DNA of 64,000 bases, taken from the NCBI RefSeq assembly GCF_020075705.1, contig NZ_JAIQUM010000016.1, positions 21,294-85,293 on the forward strand, given 5' to 3'. Position 1 is the first letter of the stretch. Every line of letters starts with the position of its first letter. Shown here one piece after another: positions 55,142 to 64,000 of the stretch. The notes beneath the pieces were generated by a model that saw only the letters and a program-made list of their open reading frames with translations, ran no database searches and was not told the origin of the DNA. A program made the position numbers and the translations under genes. This DNA is from Metabacillus rhizolycopersici. Lineage in GTDB: Bacteria > Bacillota > Bacilli > Bacillales > Bacillaceae.

Positions 55142-55846
55142 TTATGGTGTACATGAATCGTCTGTACATGAAGCACCCGTCTCTCCTAGCGTTTTTAGAT
55201 CTGCTTTTGGGTTTTCTTCGTCCCAAACTTTATTTAAGACACTAAGGAATGTTTCAGGAGATTGGGCGCCTGAAACTGCGTACTTTCGATTTATGACAAA
55301 GAATGGTACGCCTTGTAGACCAAGCTGTGAACCTTCACGTTGATCATTCTGAACTTCTTGCAGATATGCATTTCCAAAAAGAACATTTTCGACTCCCTGC
55401 TTATCCAAACCAACTTCTTCTGCAAGCAGAGTGAGCGTTGAATGGTCTGCAACGTTCTTAGATTCTGTGAAATAAGCTTTTAGCAAGCGTTCTTTCATAG
55501 CATCCATTTTTCCTTCTGTGGCGGCATATTGAATAAGCCGATGGGCATCAAGTGTATTTGTTGGAATTGCTGTATCAAGATGATAAGTAAGACCAACCTC
55601 ACTAGCTTGTGATGCCACATGTCTGTTCATCTCTTTAGCCTGTTCGATACTGACACCCATTTTTTTAGCGAGCATTTCTGACATCGACTGATTTTGTTGT
55701 TTTGCTGCATTGGGGTCAAGTTGAAAGCTTTTATACGTTACATCCACTGTTTCGTTATGCATAAATTGTTCTAATCCTTGTTCAAATTTACGCTTGCCGA
55801 TATAACAAAAAGGACAAGCAATATCCGACCAAATCTCTACTTTCAT
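55142..55846 (-). CDS. DsbA-family oxidoreductase, FrnE-like
   Basis: A thioredoxin-fold protein of 234 residues. The active-site motif is CPFC at residues 11-14 (MKVEIWSDIACPFCYIGKRK). An inserted helical domain follows, then the cis-proline loop QGVPFFVINRKYAVSGAQSP. It has no signal peptide, as in FrnE proteins that act in the cytoplasm. The C-terminal tail adds two cysteines (GASCTDDSC). GAGGAGG precedes the ATG. It may act in oxidative-stress thiol exchange. Confidence 0.92.
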   Translation of the reverse strand: MKVEIWSDIACPFCYIGKRKFEQGLEQFMHNETVDVTYKSFQLDPNAAKQQNQSMSEMLAKKMGVSIEQAKEMNRHVASQASEVGLTYHLDTAIPTNTLDAHRLIQYAATEGKMDAMKERLLKAYFTESKNVADHSTLTLLAEEVGLDKQGVENVLFGNAYLQEVQNDQREGSQLGLQGVPFFVINRKYAVSGAQSPETFLSVLNKVWDEENPKADLKTLGETGASCTDDSCTP

Positions 55847-56071
55847 AAAATTTCCTCCTCAAATATTCAATGTGAATCATTCTGTCTATTCATCTTTTTA
55901 AATCTGCAACTAAACCAATCACATTATAAAAAGAATCTCCGTGTAAAGCAATTAATAACACTTAAGTGAAAAAGGTCTTTATCCGAGGCTTAAAGAGAAG
56001 TATAACCATACTTACGGAAGTCTTGCCTGTTCAGAAAGGCTGAATGGGTATAGAAAGTGTTTTGAAGCCTA

Positions 56072-56683
56072 TTAATCATGTAACAACTTTCCGAGAGGCC
56101 CATTTTCTTTCAAAATATCTGCAATATCATAAATTGAAATAGGGAAGATTGGAAATCCTGAAGTGTTAGGATCAATTTCAAAGCTTTGAAAAAAAAGCAC
56201 GAGCGTTTTGTCGGCAATATAAAAGTCCTGATTAGGACGGATGGAAGTAAAATCTTGATATGTTTTTAACTGTCGCTTATCGATTTGATGCTTGACTATT
56301 GCTGATAGACGCTCGATATAAGGGGTATTTAGTTTGAAGAGTTCTGATAAGGAATAGGTTTTACCTGTTCGAATATCTGTTGTGAAGGCAGTGAGATTTT
56401 CAACCGGGTGAGAAAGCGTTGGACCAGTGGCGATATTAGTCATGATTATGCTAATAATCCCGCGCTGATTATTTTTCACTTCGTATTCACCAATTATTTT
56501 TGTCATATAGTTATGTTGATAACCTTTCATAAACATTTGATATACGCTATTTAGTATGCCATGATTAATTTTATTTTGTAAGGCGCGACTTTTCAGCCAT
56601 TGCACTTGAGGATAAAAAATCGTACCTGTTGGCGCTATAATCATCATCGTTTGGATGGGGACTGGCAAACGAATTTCTTCCAT
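56072..56683 (-). CDS. DUF4163/DUF3298-type protein (RsiV-like C-terminal fold)
   Basis: A 203-residue protein with no signal peptide. It matches the pattern of DUF4163 (VQWLKSRALQNKINHGILNS) followed by DUF3298 (ENLTAFTTDIRTGKTYSLSE and the C-terminal FPIFPISIYDIADIL), as in the sensor part of RsiV. The start at 56683 follows AAAGGG by 11 bases. The domain binds lysozyme in RsiV, but here it has no membrane anchor or sigma-binding region. The partner is unknown. Confidence 0.75.
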   Translation of the reverse strand: MEEIRLPVPIQTMMIIAPTGTIFYPQVQWLKSRALQNKINHGILNSVYQMFMKGYQHNYMTKIIGEYEVKNNQRGIISIIMTNIATGPTLSHPVENLTAFTTDIRTGKTYSLSELFKLNTPYIERLSAIVKHQIDKRQLKTYQDFTSIRPNQDFYIADKTLVLFFQSFEIDPNTSGFPIFPISIYDIADILKENGPLGKLLHD

Positions 56684-56963
56684 TGTAACACGACCCTTTA
56701 GCATATTTAGTATTAAGATATTCTTCAAAAGGGTATATGTTCAGGGTGTATATCTTGGTGTTAAGTAGAAAAGTAAAAAAATTCGGGTTATTCCCCGAAT
56801 ACCATCTCCAAAATTGTATGCAAGCTTACCCTTAGATAAATCTTCATCATCCATGTGAACGAGAAAATGTTTAACTGAGGAAGCATAATAGAAAAATATA
56901 TTTTTGTTTTGGTGGATTTTGGAGATAATACAAGTAACTACATTAGAAATGGGTGAGTATATG

Positions 56964-57437
56964 ATGACATATATAAAAATTGTAACGATTTTACTAATTA
57001 TTACAATTGCTCAAGGCTGCACTAGTGATCAAGTAAATGAACCACCACCAGAGGCTCCAGTCGAAAATGAAGATACTAATTTAAATAATGAAAGTAAAAA
57101 TGAGAATAATGTAAACCCTCCATATCATTTTACAAATTTCGACTTAGAAGTTGATTATGGGGTGAATGAATCATATGAAGTTAGCTATGAAAATGAAGCA
57201 GATGGGATGGAGGTAGATATAGAGGACCGCTTGAATGGACAAAGTTTGAATGGTGATGCGGCATTTAAACAAGTAGAATCGAAATTTAAGGAGCTAAGCT
57301 TTGATCAAGATACTCCTGATCAAGAAGTTATTTCTGAGATATTAAACGTCTTTGAGCTTGATGAAAATTATTCAAAGTTTGAGTTAGAAGTTAAGTTTGA
57401 AGATGGTACAGAGAAAAAGTACGATCAAACGAAATAG
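56964..57437 (+). CDS. YusW-family lipoprotein
   Basis: A secreted lipoprotein of about 157 residues. The signal peptide TYIKIVTILLIITIAQGC ends in a lipobox cysteine. An acidic Asn/Glu linker and a YusW-like domain follow (FDLEVDYGVNESYEVSYENE and SKFELEVKFEDGTEKKY). The ATG at 56964 has GGGTGAG 6 bases upstream; the ATG at 56961 is equally possible. Function unknown. A terminator follows. Confidence 0.8.
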   Translation: MTYIKIVTILLIITIAQGCTSDQVNEPPPEAPVENEDTNLNNESKNENNVNPPYHFTNFDLEVDYGVNESYEVSYENEADGMEVDIEDRLNGQSLNGDAAFKQVESKFKELSFDQDTPDQEVISEILNVFELDENYSKFELEVKFEDGTEKKYDQTK

Positions 57438-57455
57438 AATTTTATACTACATTTT

Positions 57456-57513
57456 AAAATAAGAAAAACTTGTACATTTTATAATAAAAGTACAGGTTTT
57501 TCTTATTTTAAAA
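57456..57513 (+). terminator. Terminator of the YusW-like gene
   Basis: Stem of 20 bases (AAAATAAGAAAAACTTGTAC and complement, one mismatch) with a 14-base loop. Confidence 0.85.
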
Positions 57514-57521
57514 CGTAAAAA

Positions 57522-57600
57522 GATGGAGGTTCCCACCTTTCTACTTTATTTCTCCCTGAATCTTGAGGTAGGTTTTTACTGCTTTATAAGAATGGGATAA
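57522..57600. repeat. TTATCCC...GGGATAA repeat, copy 6
   Basis: It starts GATGGAGGTTCCCACCTTTC and contains CTGAATCTTGAGGTAGG, shared with copies 3 and 5. It ends AAGAATGGGATAA, as in copy 4. Nothing else is seen in 57514-57822. Confidence 0.6.
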
Positions 57601-57822
57601 TTATGGGTAACCTTGTTTCAATGTTCCATTCACATTAAGAATAACAAAGCTATATTATATAGAAAGAAAACGTAGGATGCGTGCATAAATGTATTCTACA
57701 ATGATTCTTTTAATTGAAAAAATAAAACATCTTAGCGAAATTGTAAATAGAATATAGAACCTGTCTTTTATGTTTTGAATTTTTCAAATAAAAAGTTGTT
57801 TGAAAGTAAGTGAGGTGAGATT

Positions 57823-59202
57823 ATGAAAACTCTTAGATTAAAGAGTATTCTTCCGGTATTGTCTGGAGAGATCATTAACGGTGATGTAAATAGTTTAATA
57901 AAAAGTGTTGCAAAAGGGATAAGATATAAGCTTATGAATCACTCAATCTATTTCCATATCCAAAAAGGAAAGGTTCAGATTCCGAGTGATGTTAAAACAT
58001 GTGTGATCGTAGTAAGTAACTTATCCCATGTCAGCGGTATAAATGATGAGGGAGTTACCATTGTTTTGGTTCAAAATGTAAAAAGTGCCTATTATAGATT
58101 CATCAGTTATTATCGGAGATTGTTTGATATTCCAGTAATTGGTATAACTGGAACGTGTGGAAAAACAACAACAAAGGAAATGATTTCCTGGATTTTATCG
58201 AACGACTTAAATGTTGTAAAAACTAGATTAAGTTTGAATGGATTAGCTAGGAATCTTCAATATCTCATGCAAATTGATGATGATACTGATGTAGCAGTTA
58301 TTGAAATGGGTGTAGATGGCCCAGACAATATGCTCTATACAGCCCATTATTTTAGGCCTGATATTGGCGTGATTACCAATATTGGTGTCGATCATCTTGA
58401 AGGGTTTCAAGAGCACGATAAATATATCGAGGAAAAGGAAAAAATGCTAAAGGCGTTAGGCAATAAAGGTGTTCTTGTGTTGAATGCAGATGATGAGCAT
58501 ACGAAAAAAATTAATTTAGCTGACTATAAAGGGAAAATAATAAATGTTAGTTTATATCAAGACGCAACATTGACCGCTGAAAATATAGAGTACAGAGAAA
58601 AAGGGATGGGCTTTACTATTCGCTATAAAAGAAAAGAATACCCTTGTTTCGTACCTGGTTTTGGAGAACATAATGTTTATAATGCCTTGTATGCTATTGC
58701 TGTCTGTATAGAAGTAAATAAAATGGGTATTTCAGATATGATTGAACGATTAAAAACATTCAAACATGTTCAACGCCATACGCAATTTAAGAAAGGATTA
58801 AATGACAGTGTCATTATCGATGATACTTGGAGTACAAATCCAACATCTATTAAAGCAGCACTTGATGTCTTACAACATGCAAGTAATGCAACTAAAAAGG
58901 TTGTCGTCCTTGGTGATATTGAAGAACTTGGTCAATCGTATGTGAATGAGTATAACAACGTAGCAGAGCTTGTCGTGAACAGCAAAGTAGATTATTTCAT
59001 TACAATTGGTGAAAAATCTAAGGTAATGAGTATGAGAGCAATTGAATTAGGGATGAATCCCCAAAATGTATACCATGCTCATGAACAGCAAGCTGTAGTG
59101 AATTTTTTACAATCGATCTCAGATCACGATACATGTATTTTAGTCAAAACGTCAATGAATCGCTCCTACCGAAATCTTTTAGAAAGATTGACACAGCCTT
59201 AA
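57823..59202 (+). CDS. Orphan Mur ligase, MurF-like
   Basis: An ATP-dependent Mur ligase of 459 residues. The P-loop is GITGTCGKTTTKE at residues 107-119. VIEMGVDGPDNM, ITNIGVDHLEGF and the ADP-site FGEHNVYNALYA are all present. IDDTWSTNPTSIKAAL and VLGDIEELGQS correspond to the MurF motifs DD-Y-ANP and LGDM-ELG. The N-terminal domain (residues 1-100), which normally binds the UDP-MurNAc substrate, is weakly conserved. GTGAGGTGAG precedes the ATG. It is not in a dcw or ddl-murF context, so it is probably a specialised paralogue with a different substrate. Confidence 0.85.
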   Translation: MKTLRLKSILPVLSGEIINGDVNSLIKSVAKGIRYKLMNHSIYFHIQKGKVQIPSDVKTCVIVVSNLSHVSGINDEGVTIVLVQNVKSAYYRFISYYRRLFDIPVIGITGTCGKTTTKEMISWILSNDLNVVKTRLSLNGLARNLQYLMQIDDDTDVAVIEMGVDGPDNMLYTAHYFRPDIGVITNIGVDHLEGFQEHDKYIEEKEKMLKALGNKGVLVLNADDEHTKKINLADYKGKIINVSLYQDATLTAENIEYREKGMGFTIRYKRKEYPCFVPGFGEHNVYNALYAIAVCIEVNKMGISDMIERLKTFKHVQRHTQFKKGLNDSVIIDDTWSTNPTSIKAALDVLQHASNATKKVVVLGDIEELGQSYVNEYNNVAELVVNSKVDYFITIGEKSKVMSMRAIELGMNPQNVYHAHEQQAVVNFLQSISDHDTCILVKTSMNRSYRNLLERLTQP

Positions 59203-59438
59203 TCGGGAAGGTAAACCCTTTCATTCTAACTTGCAAGTGGACGAACAAGAAGATGGCACGCATGTAAACATGACTGATTAATTTTCCATTATCGGCTATC
59301 ATTCGCACTGATAGATGTCCTGCTTTATCGATCGGATCTAACTATCCTTTTTTTAAGGGGTAATATTACCATTACATTTCCTTTCAAATCTTTGGTACTA
59401 TTTATTAGATTACCATCAATGTGAAAGGGGTGTAGATC

Positions 59439-60611
59439 ATGAAGAAACGCTACTTTCTCCTAACAATTACTGCAATCCTGATTTTTGCGGGAGGATATAT
59501 TTCTGGACTGTTATTTTCAAGTAACAATACCCAACAAAAAATAGGTCAAGCTCCTAAATCTACTAAACAACTATATGGAAAAACACAACCTAAGCTCGAA
59601 AAAGCGAAATCAAATGTATTGATTGGATATGTACAGGATTTTCGTGATCCAAAAACAATTGATTATTCGGAACTAACACATATTATTTTTTCATTTGCCC
59701 ACCCAACAAAAGATGGAAGCCTATTGATGAATGGTGAAGCGGCTTTATCAAACATGCGAACGATGGTTCAACATGCACACCAACACGGCACAAAGATGAT
59801 GCTCGCAGTTGGTGGTTGGTACCACATTGAGGGGGGAGAATCGTATGATTATTTTAAAGAAGCTATCTCAAACGCAACTTCTCGTACAAAGCTAATTAAT
59901 GAACTTATCGGAATGGCAGAGCGGGAAAATCTTGATGGGATTGACATCGATTTTGAACATCCTCGTTCACAGGAGGACGCGCAAAATCTAGCTGCTTTTA
60001 CAAAAATTTTAAGTGAAAAGCTTCATTCAAATGGTAAAGAATTGTCTATTGCGGTAAATTCAAAGATTCATAGTGTGGCCGGTACAGAAATCACATCGGT
60101 TATATATGAACCATCGATGTTTCAGCATGTAGATCATGTAAATATAATGGCCTATGACGGTCAATGGGATGGGGAATATAATGCAGCGAACTTGTCTCCA
60201 TATCCGTTCACTGAGAATATTGTAAATTATTGGTCAAAATTGTTCGACAATCACGGAGTGTCTAAAGAAAAATTAGTGTTAGGCGTTCCTTTCTATGCAC
60301 AACCTGAAGACTTGTCAATTAAACAGATGTCATACGCTGCAATTATTAACAGTGACCCGGCAAATGCCAATCGGGATACCGTTAATCTAAACGGAACGAC
60401 CTATCATTACAACGGAGTGATGACGATTCAAAAGAAAACGAAACTTGCACTCGATAACGGCTTTGGTGGGATGATGCTATGGGAACTTGGTCAAGATTCT
60501 GCTGGTACACATAGCTTGACAGGAGTCATTTTCAATATGTTGGAGGATGAACTTACAGATCGAAAACAAATTACGGTTCAATCCAACGCTGAAAACGCAA
60601 ATAGCAATTAA
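59439..60611 (+). CDS. Glycoside hydrolase family 18 protein, membrane-anchored
   Basis: A chitinase-fold hydrolase of 390 residues, probably cleaving N-acetylglucosamine linkages in peptidoglycan or chitin. Residues 6-27 form a signal anchor (LLTITAILIFAGGYISGLLF). The catalytic motif DGIDIDFEH (DxxDxDxE, about residue 166) is complete. SFAHPTKDGS, MLAVGGWYH, NIMAYDGQWDGEYN and GGMMLWELGQDS are other GH18 blocks. There is no LysM, unlike the spore cortex GH18 enzymes. AAAGGGGTG precedes the ATG. It lies 236 bases after the MurF-like gene, on the same strand. Confidence 0.92.
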   Translation: MKKRYFLLTITAILIFAGGYISGLLFSSNNTQQKIGQAPKSTKQLYGKTQPKLEKAKSNVLIGYVQDFRDPKTIDYSELTHIIFSFAHPTKDGSLLMNGEAALSNMRTMVQHAHQHGTKMMLAVGGWYHIEGGESYDYFKEAISNATSRTKLINELIGMAERENLDGIDIDFEHPRSQEDAQNLAAFTKILSEKLHSNGKELSIAVNSKIHSVAGTEITSVIYEPSMFQHVDHVNIMAYDGQWDGEYNAANLSPYPFTENIVNYWSKLFDNHGVSKEKLVLGVPFYAQPEDLSIKQMSYAAIINSDPANANRDTVNLNGTTYHYNGVMTIQKKTKLALDNGFGGMMLWELGQDSAGTHSLTGVIFNMLEDELTDRKQITVQSNAENANSN

Positions 60612-60670
60612 AAAGCTGTTGAGGAATTTCTAAGGGGTTCATATTAGATGTGTAAACAATCACATCACAT

Positions 60671-60721
60671 ACAAAAACACATGGCTTTTTTCACAATGTG
60701 AAATCGTCATGTGTTTTTTGT
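60671..60721 (+). terminator. Terminator of the GH18 gene
   Basis: ACAAAAACACATG / CATGTGTTTTTTGT stem with an inner TTCACA-A-TGTGAA hairpin. No gene is seen in 60722-61273. A GTG-started frame of 21 codons near 61130 is too short to call. Confidence 0.8.
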
Positions 60722-61273
60722 GGGTATATTAATATTTTCCTTTTCGTTAAATTATCTAAATTTATGAAAACCCAAGACATACCTTATTTGTAAGCTCTGT
60801 AATAATGATTGTAGTGTGTATCAATGGCGAGTGATTTTGCTGAAGTGTGGTAATGGTTTTTTCAAAGATAATAAAAATCTAAAGAAGAAGCACAAGATAC
60901 ATTTGATGTAACTGTACAAGTAGTAACTTATTAAAGAGCTATATTGTATAACCCCAAGCAACACAAAACTTCTTATTATCATCGGAAGACACAATATTCG
61001 CAATTGTCATTAAAATGTCATAAACCAAAAACTCAATTCGACAATTAGTTATCATGCTCTTATCATATACTTAGATTGTTCATTATTATGTTGCAAAATA
61101 TAACATTAAGTAGAGAAAAATAGTAGGGGTGATAAAATTCCTAGCCGTACAAAAAAATATTAGAAAATGGTTATTAGTCGTGTTATTAGGATAACTCTTA
61201 CTAAGATTTCAAAGTAATTGATTACTCAATTTTTATCATCAATACGGCTAATAAAACAAAAGGGGAAGAGATC

Positions 61274-61468
61274 ATGTCTAATATCATTTTAAAACATTAT
61301 TTTTTGGAAGAAACCGACAGAATCAAAATGGAAGAATTAATGTGTAAGTTTTTTTCAGAAAATGAAGAGGAAATATTAGGTTTAGATGATCAGTCACTCA
61401 AAGATTTGTACAATAAAATGATGGTGGAGCAGCCTTCTTTTTTACTAACAGGTGATAAACATAATTAA
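61274..61468 (+). CDS. Small acidic protein, unknown (64 aa)
   Basis: ATG at 61274 preceded by AAAAGGGGAAGAG. The product is soluble and acidic (LEETDRIKMEELMCKFFSEN, then EEEILGLDDQSLKDLYNKMM). It probably forms two or three helices. A terminator at 61484 supports an independent gene. Family not recognised. Confidence 0.75.
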   Translation: MSNIILKHYFLEETDRIKMEELMCKFFSENEEEILGLDDQSLKDLYNKMMVEQPSFLLTGDKHN

Positions 61469-61483
61469 ATAGTGTAAGGACAT

Positions 61484-61522
61484 AAAAACAGCTGTTAAGA
61501 AGTTTTCAGCAGCTTGTTTTTA
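61484..61522 (+). terminator. Terminator after the 64-aa gene
   Basis: AAAAACAGCTG ... CAGCTTGTTTTT stem-loop with T tail. Confidence 0.75.
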
Positions 61523-61591
61523 TCGGAAACTGTATTAAGAAAATGTTCACAATACAGTTTCCTTTTTTATACACCAGAATTTATATGTTTT

Positions 61592-61719
61592 GGTGTCTAG
61601 CGCAAGCGTCCTAGCTCCTCGAGGTCATAAGACGATCAGGAATTGAAGGTAAAAGACCACCTTCTCTATTCCTAATCGTCTTATGCTTGCTTTAGGCTGA
61701 ACAAGGCGCTTGCGCTTTT
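61592..61719 (+). repeat. GCGCAAGCG palindromic repeat, copy F
   Basis: GGTGTCTAGCGCAAGCGTCC, then GGTCATAAGACGATCAGGAAT paired with ATTCCTAATCGTCTTATGC, and GGCTGAACAAGGCGCTTGCG. The left TTCTTGTACTGTGGATAAG flank is missing. The inner stem sequence differs from the other copies but pairs as well. Confidence 0.85.
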
Positions 61720-61720
61720 C

Positions 61721-61849
61721 TTATTTTTTCAATTCTTCTCTCATACGTTCTTCTTCCTCTTTAACACAAATGCGAGTAATTTGCTCGTTAAGAATATGGT
61801 GTATATAGTCAGTTTCTTCTTCACAAATTGATTCGATTTCGTCATTCAT
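61721..61849 (-). CDS. Small charged protein, unknown (42 aa)
   Basis: The ATG at 61849 follows AAAGGAGATA. The product MNDEIESICEEETDYIHHIL ends in a basic/acidic helix (KEEEERMREELKK). The stop codon lies 2 bases from repeat copy F. The frame extends upstream to 61921, but that part lies before the ribosome site. No family recognised. Confidence 0.55.
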   Translation of the reverse strand: MNDEIESICEEETDYIHHILNEQITRICVKEEEERMREELKK

Positions 61850-61921
61850 TGAAAAAATATCTCCTTTATCATTCTTATCGCTGATTAGCGGGCAGCCAAC
61901 AATGAAGTAAAACGTTACCAA

Positions 61922-62616
61922 TAATGATGAAAATGTCCTTAATTTGACTATGCTGTAGTAGACCTTAATCCAGTTTACTCAATCAATATGATTTGATCTT
62001 TATTTTTGCTTTTTTTCCTGATTTTAAATGTTTATTTTCATGGAAAAAAACCACTGATGGAAGTTTCACTTTATCGTTATTTTGTCTCAAACTTTTACTT
62101 GTATACCGAATTTTCCTATTATATATGGAAGAAACTGTTTGATTACATACTAGATAAAAGAAATCAGCCAATACCACGATGTAAGTATCATAATGTTAGC
62201 TTTATACTGTTTAGAATTACTTAATTCAATAGATAGAGCATGGGTCCGTCGTAATTCTTTATCTGATGCTTCATAAATTGCCGTCCATCTGACATCTTAA
62301 ATAAATTTTTATGTAGAGGGGCATCGATAATTTAACCCTTGCCTTTTTTTGTATGTTTTGTGATTTCAGACATAAAACATACCTTATATGTAAGCGTTTA
62401 AATTATAATACCAATCAATTTCGTAATAAAAGTCAATCTATAAGTAAAAATAATTACGATGTAAATTGGAGTACAAATTTAAAAGTTTGTTCACAAGATC
62501 AAAATCATCAAAAATGAAATTTTGTAAGTAATGAAACTCGCTACAACTAAGCTTGTAAAATATGCTGAATCATAAGAGAATAGAGATTACTAGGTTCGAA
62601 AGGGGAAAAATACAAG
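61922..62616. other. Non-coding stretch before the EamA gene
   Basis: No convincing gene, repeat or terminator. Short frames on both strands near 62000-62220 overlap each other and have no ribosome sites. Confidence 0.4.
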
Positions 62617-63561
62617 ATGTGGCTTATATTTTCAATACTTGCTGCGATAACTTTCGGGATGCGGGGAGTCCTATATCATTGGACGAGTCAACAATCTCTG
62701 AATCGAAATACACTGCTATGTGGGACCTTTTTTATGGGTGCGATAATTAGCTTAGTTTGCAGTTTTGTTTTAAATCAAGAATGGGCGGCTACCTCATTAG
62801 TGGGAATACAAATGGGCTTGTTCTCTTTTGCAGCGAATGCCAGTATGTTTAAAGGGTTTAAAGTAGGGAAAGCATCTGTCGTAGCCATTTTAACAGCTCT
62901 TCCTGCTGTACTTGTTGTCATAGGTGCATTTTTTATCTGGGGAGAACGTTTAAACTACATGCAGTTCATTGCATTTATCATCATTGTGTCAGGCGTATTG
63001 CTAGTCCGTTATTCCAATGATATCTCTATTGGAAATTTACAAGGTTCTCAATGGGGGCTCTTAGCACTTTTAATGTTTGCTATTAATGATTTGTCTGGAA
63101 AATGGTCAACGATTTTGAACTCTCCAATGTTTCCAACGCTCTTTTTAATGTTCTTAACTGGAACCATCTGTTTTGGTTTTTGGTGGCTAAGGGACTATAA
63201 AGTAAAAAATAAGTTCGTAAATCGAGAACTTGCTGCTTCAAAAGAGAATGCTGCTACAGAACTTCAAACAAAACTCAGGGTAAAACCCGTCATTTCGAAA
63301 ATTAATAATCCTTGGACGGAAAAAAGAACATTTCTGGTTGGGATGGGAGTAGGGATTACGAATGCAGTAGGTATGGTGTTTATTCTTATCGCTTTTGATT
63401 ACGGGAAAGCTGGACTTGTATCGGCAGTAGTTTCACTGAATGTCTTCTTAGTTCTACTCTACACTCGCTTTTTTATTAAAGAAAAATTTACTCGCTTAGA
63501 ATTGATCGGTATATTGACTGCGATTGCTGGTATTTTATTTATGCGTCTATCCGGTGGGTAG
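62617..63561 (+). CDS. EamA/DMT-family transporter
   Basis: A drug/metabolite transporter-type permease of 314 residues with about ten helices in two EamA halves. Repeat 1 ends in KASVVAILTALPAVLVVIGA and GERLNYMQFIAFIIIVSGVL. Repeat 2 ends in AGLVSAVVSLNVFLVLLYTR and KEKFTRLELIGILTAIAGIL. A hydrophilic loop of about 45 residues (about 195-240) between the halves is longer than usual. The ATG follows AAAGGGG by about 10 bases. Substrate unknown. Confidence 0.9.
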   Translation: MWLIFSILAAITFGMRGVLYHWTSQQSLNRNTLLCGTFFMGAIISLVCSFVLNQEWAATSLVGIQMGLFSFAANASMFKGFKVGKASVVAILTALPAVLVVIGAFFIWGERLNYMQFIAFIIIVSGVLLVRYSNDISIGNLQGSQWGLLALLMFAINDLSGKWSTILNSPMFPTLFLMFLTGTICFGFWWLRDYKVKNKFVNRELAASKENAATELQTKLRVKPVISKINNPWTEKRTFLVGMGVGITNAVGMVFILIAFDYGKAGLVSAVVSLNVFLVLLYTRFFIKEKFTRLELIGILTAIAGILFMRLSGG

Positions 63562-63769
63562 ATTTGGAGAAAAACAAAAAAGTCATGACAAATGAAAAAT
63601 GGCTTCATCGCGCATATTTCAAGACCATGAACTAAAGACGATTGAGCGTTTAGGACAAGTGGAGCAGATGGTGCTATTTGAGTGATATGATATTACATAG
63701 TATTAGAATTTTAATGTAGGCTAAGGATTAATTCGAGATTAGTCAATTAGTGACTAGAAATATAAAATT

Positions 63770-63798
63770 AACCTTGTCATTCAACGAATGACAAGGTT
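63770..63798 (+). terminator. Stem-loop after the transporter gene
   Basis: AACCTTGTCATT / AATGACAAGGTT with loop CAACG. The T tail is weak. Confidence 0.65.
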
Positions 63799-63878
63799 TC
63801 ATACTGTTGAAAAACAAAATTGTCTATGGACAAAATGCGAAAATCTCGATAAAATCCCTCGTAAATCAAATGAAAATG

Positions 63879-64000
63879 TGATGCACCCCAAAAGTTAGAG
63901 TCAGAAATCTAACTTTTGGGGTGTTTATTTATGACTAAATATAGTGATGAATTTAAGATTATGGTAGTTCAAGAATATCAAGAAGGAAAACTTGGATATC
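63879..64000 (+). mobile_element. IS3-family insertion sequence, left end (cut by window edge)
   Basis: TGATGCACCCCAAAAGTTAG at 63879 resembles the terminal repeat of IS3-family elements. A hairpin follows at once (CACCCCAAAAGTTAGA ... TCTAACTTTTGGGGTG, 63884-63923). It precedes the orfA start, which would limit read-through transcription. The right end lies outside the window. Confidence 0.8.
63931..64000 (+). CDS. IS3-family transposase OrfA, N-terminus
   Basis: The first 23 residues of a helix-turn-helix transposase subunit (MTKYSDEFKIMVVQEYQEGK). The frame is open to the window edge. It is preceded by the IS hairpin. It may be related to the OrfB relic at 9970, but that cannot be checked here. 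Confidence 0.85.
   Translation, partial: MTKYSDEFKIMVVQEYQEGKLGY

Noticed and set aside
63599..63685. 28-codon frame MASSRIFQDHEL... after the transporter gene
   Set aside because: No ribosome site and very short; it may be a relic of a C-terminus but cannot be assigned.

Overview
The window is a low-GC chromosomal segment of an endospore-forming Bacillaceae bacterium (Bacillus in the broad sense). It carries spoVS, cotE, spoVK, sirA, a Spo0E-type phosphatase gene and a coat-F protein. Its gene order follows the Bacillus subtilis backbone cinA-recA-rny-ymdB-spoVS ... miaB-ricA-cotE-mutS-mutL ... miaA-hfq ... spoVK ... hflX-ynbB-glnR-glnA ... lexA-yneA-yneB-ynzC-sirA-yneF ... ynzD-ccdA-yneI-ccdC-yneK. 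Start codons include many TTG and GTG, and most genes have strong AGGAGG-type ribosome binding sites. The species cannot be fixed from the sequence alone.

Layout. 0-10 kb: the end of cinA, recA with its LexA box, rny, ymdB, spoVS with a sigma-H-type promoter, an M19 dipeptidase, and a two-subunit 2-oxoacid:ferredoxin oxidoreductase. 10-21 kb: an accessory stretch with an IS3-type transposase relic, a phosphodiesterase-like protein, several decayed genes, a lipase-like hydrolase, an endonuclease-family protein, a BcrC-like PAP2 phosphatase, two small Gln/Ala-rich paralogues plus a third truncated copy, topoisomerase III and a broken gerAB-type germination gene. 21-29.6 kb: miaB-ricA, cotE and mutS-mutL. 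29.6-31.6 kb: a small phage-derived patch (XRE regulator, holin). 31.8-36.5 kb: miaA-hfq, spoVK, two unknown small genes and a TRIC-type channel. 36.6-41.1 kb: hflX-ynbB and the nitrogen-control pair glnR-glnA with two GlnR boxes. 41.1-51.3 kb: an integrase remnant, a cupin, the divergent SOS pair lexA/yneA with three LexA boxes, yneB, ynzC, sirA with a Spo0A box, yneF, more integrase/HTH relics, ynzD, and the ccdA-yneI-ccdC cytochrome c maturation group with yneK. 51.5-63.6 kb: an accessory region with a coat-F protein, a DUF3891/TIM-barrel pair, a FrnE-type thioredoxin-fold protein, lipoproteins, an orphan MurF-like ligase, a GH18 hydrolase and an EamA transporter. The window ends inside a second IS3-family element.

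How the genes work together. DNA repair and SOS control: RecA, MutS, MutL, LexA, YneA, YneB. Sporulation: SpoVS, CotE, SpoVK, SirA, YnzD, RicA and the coat-F protein. RNA metabolism: RNase Y, RicA, MiaA, MiaB, Hfq. Nitrogen assimilation: GlnR and GlnA. Thiol/cytochrome c maturation: CcdA and CcdC.

Two families of dispersed intergenic palindromic repeats are the most striking non-coding structure. One has ends reading AGCGCAAGCGTCC...GGCGCTTGCGCTTTT (six copies). The other has TTATCCC...GGGATAA ends (about six copies, some degenerate). Three copies of the first family divide 52.0-55.0 kb into gene cassettes. I did not find a clearly new defence or biosynthetic system. The best candidates for undescribed biology are these repeats, the small Gln/Ala-rich paralogues, the orphan MurF-like ligase and the repeat-bounded DUF3891/TIM-barrel pair.
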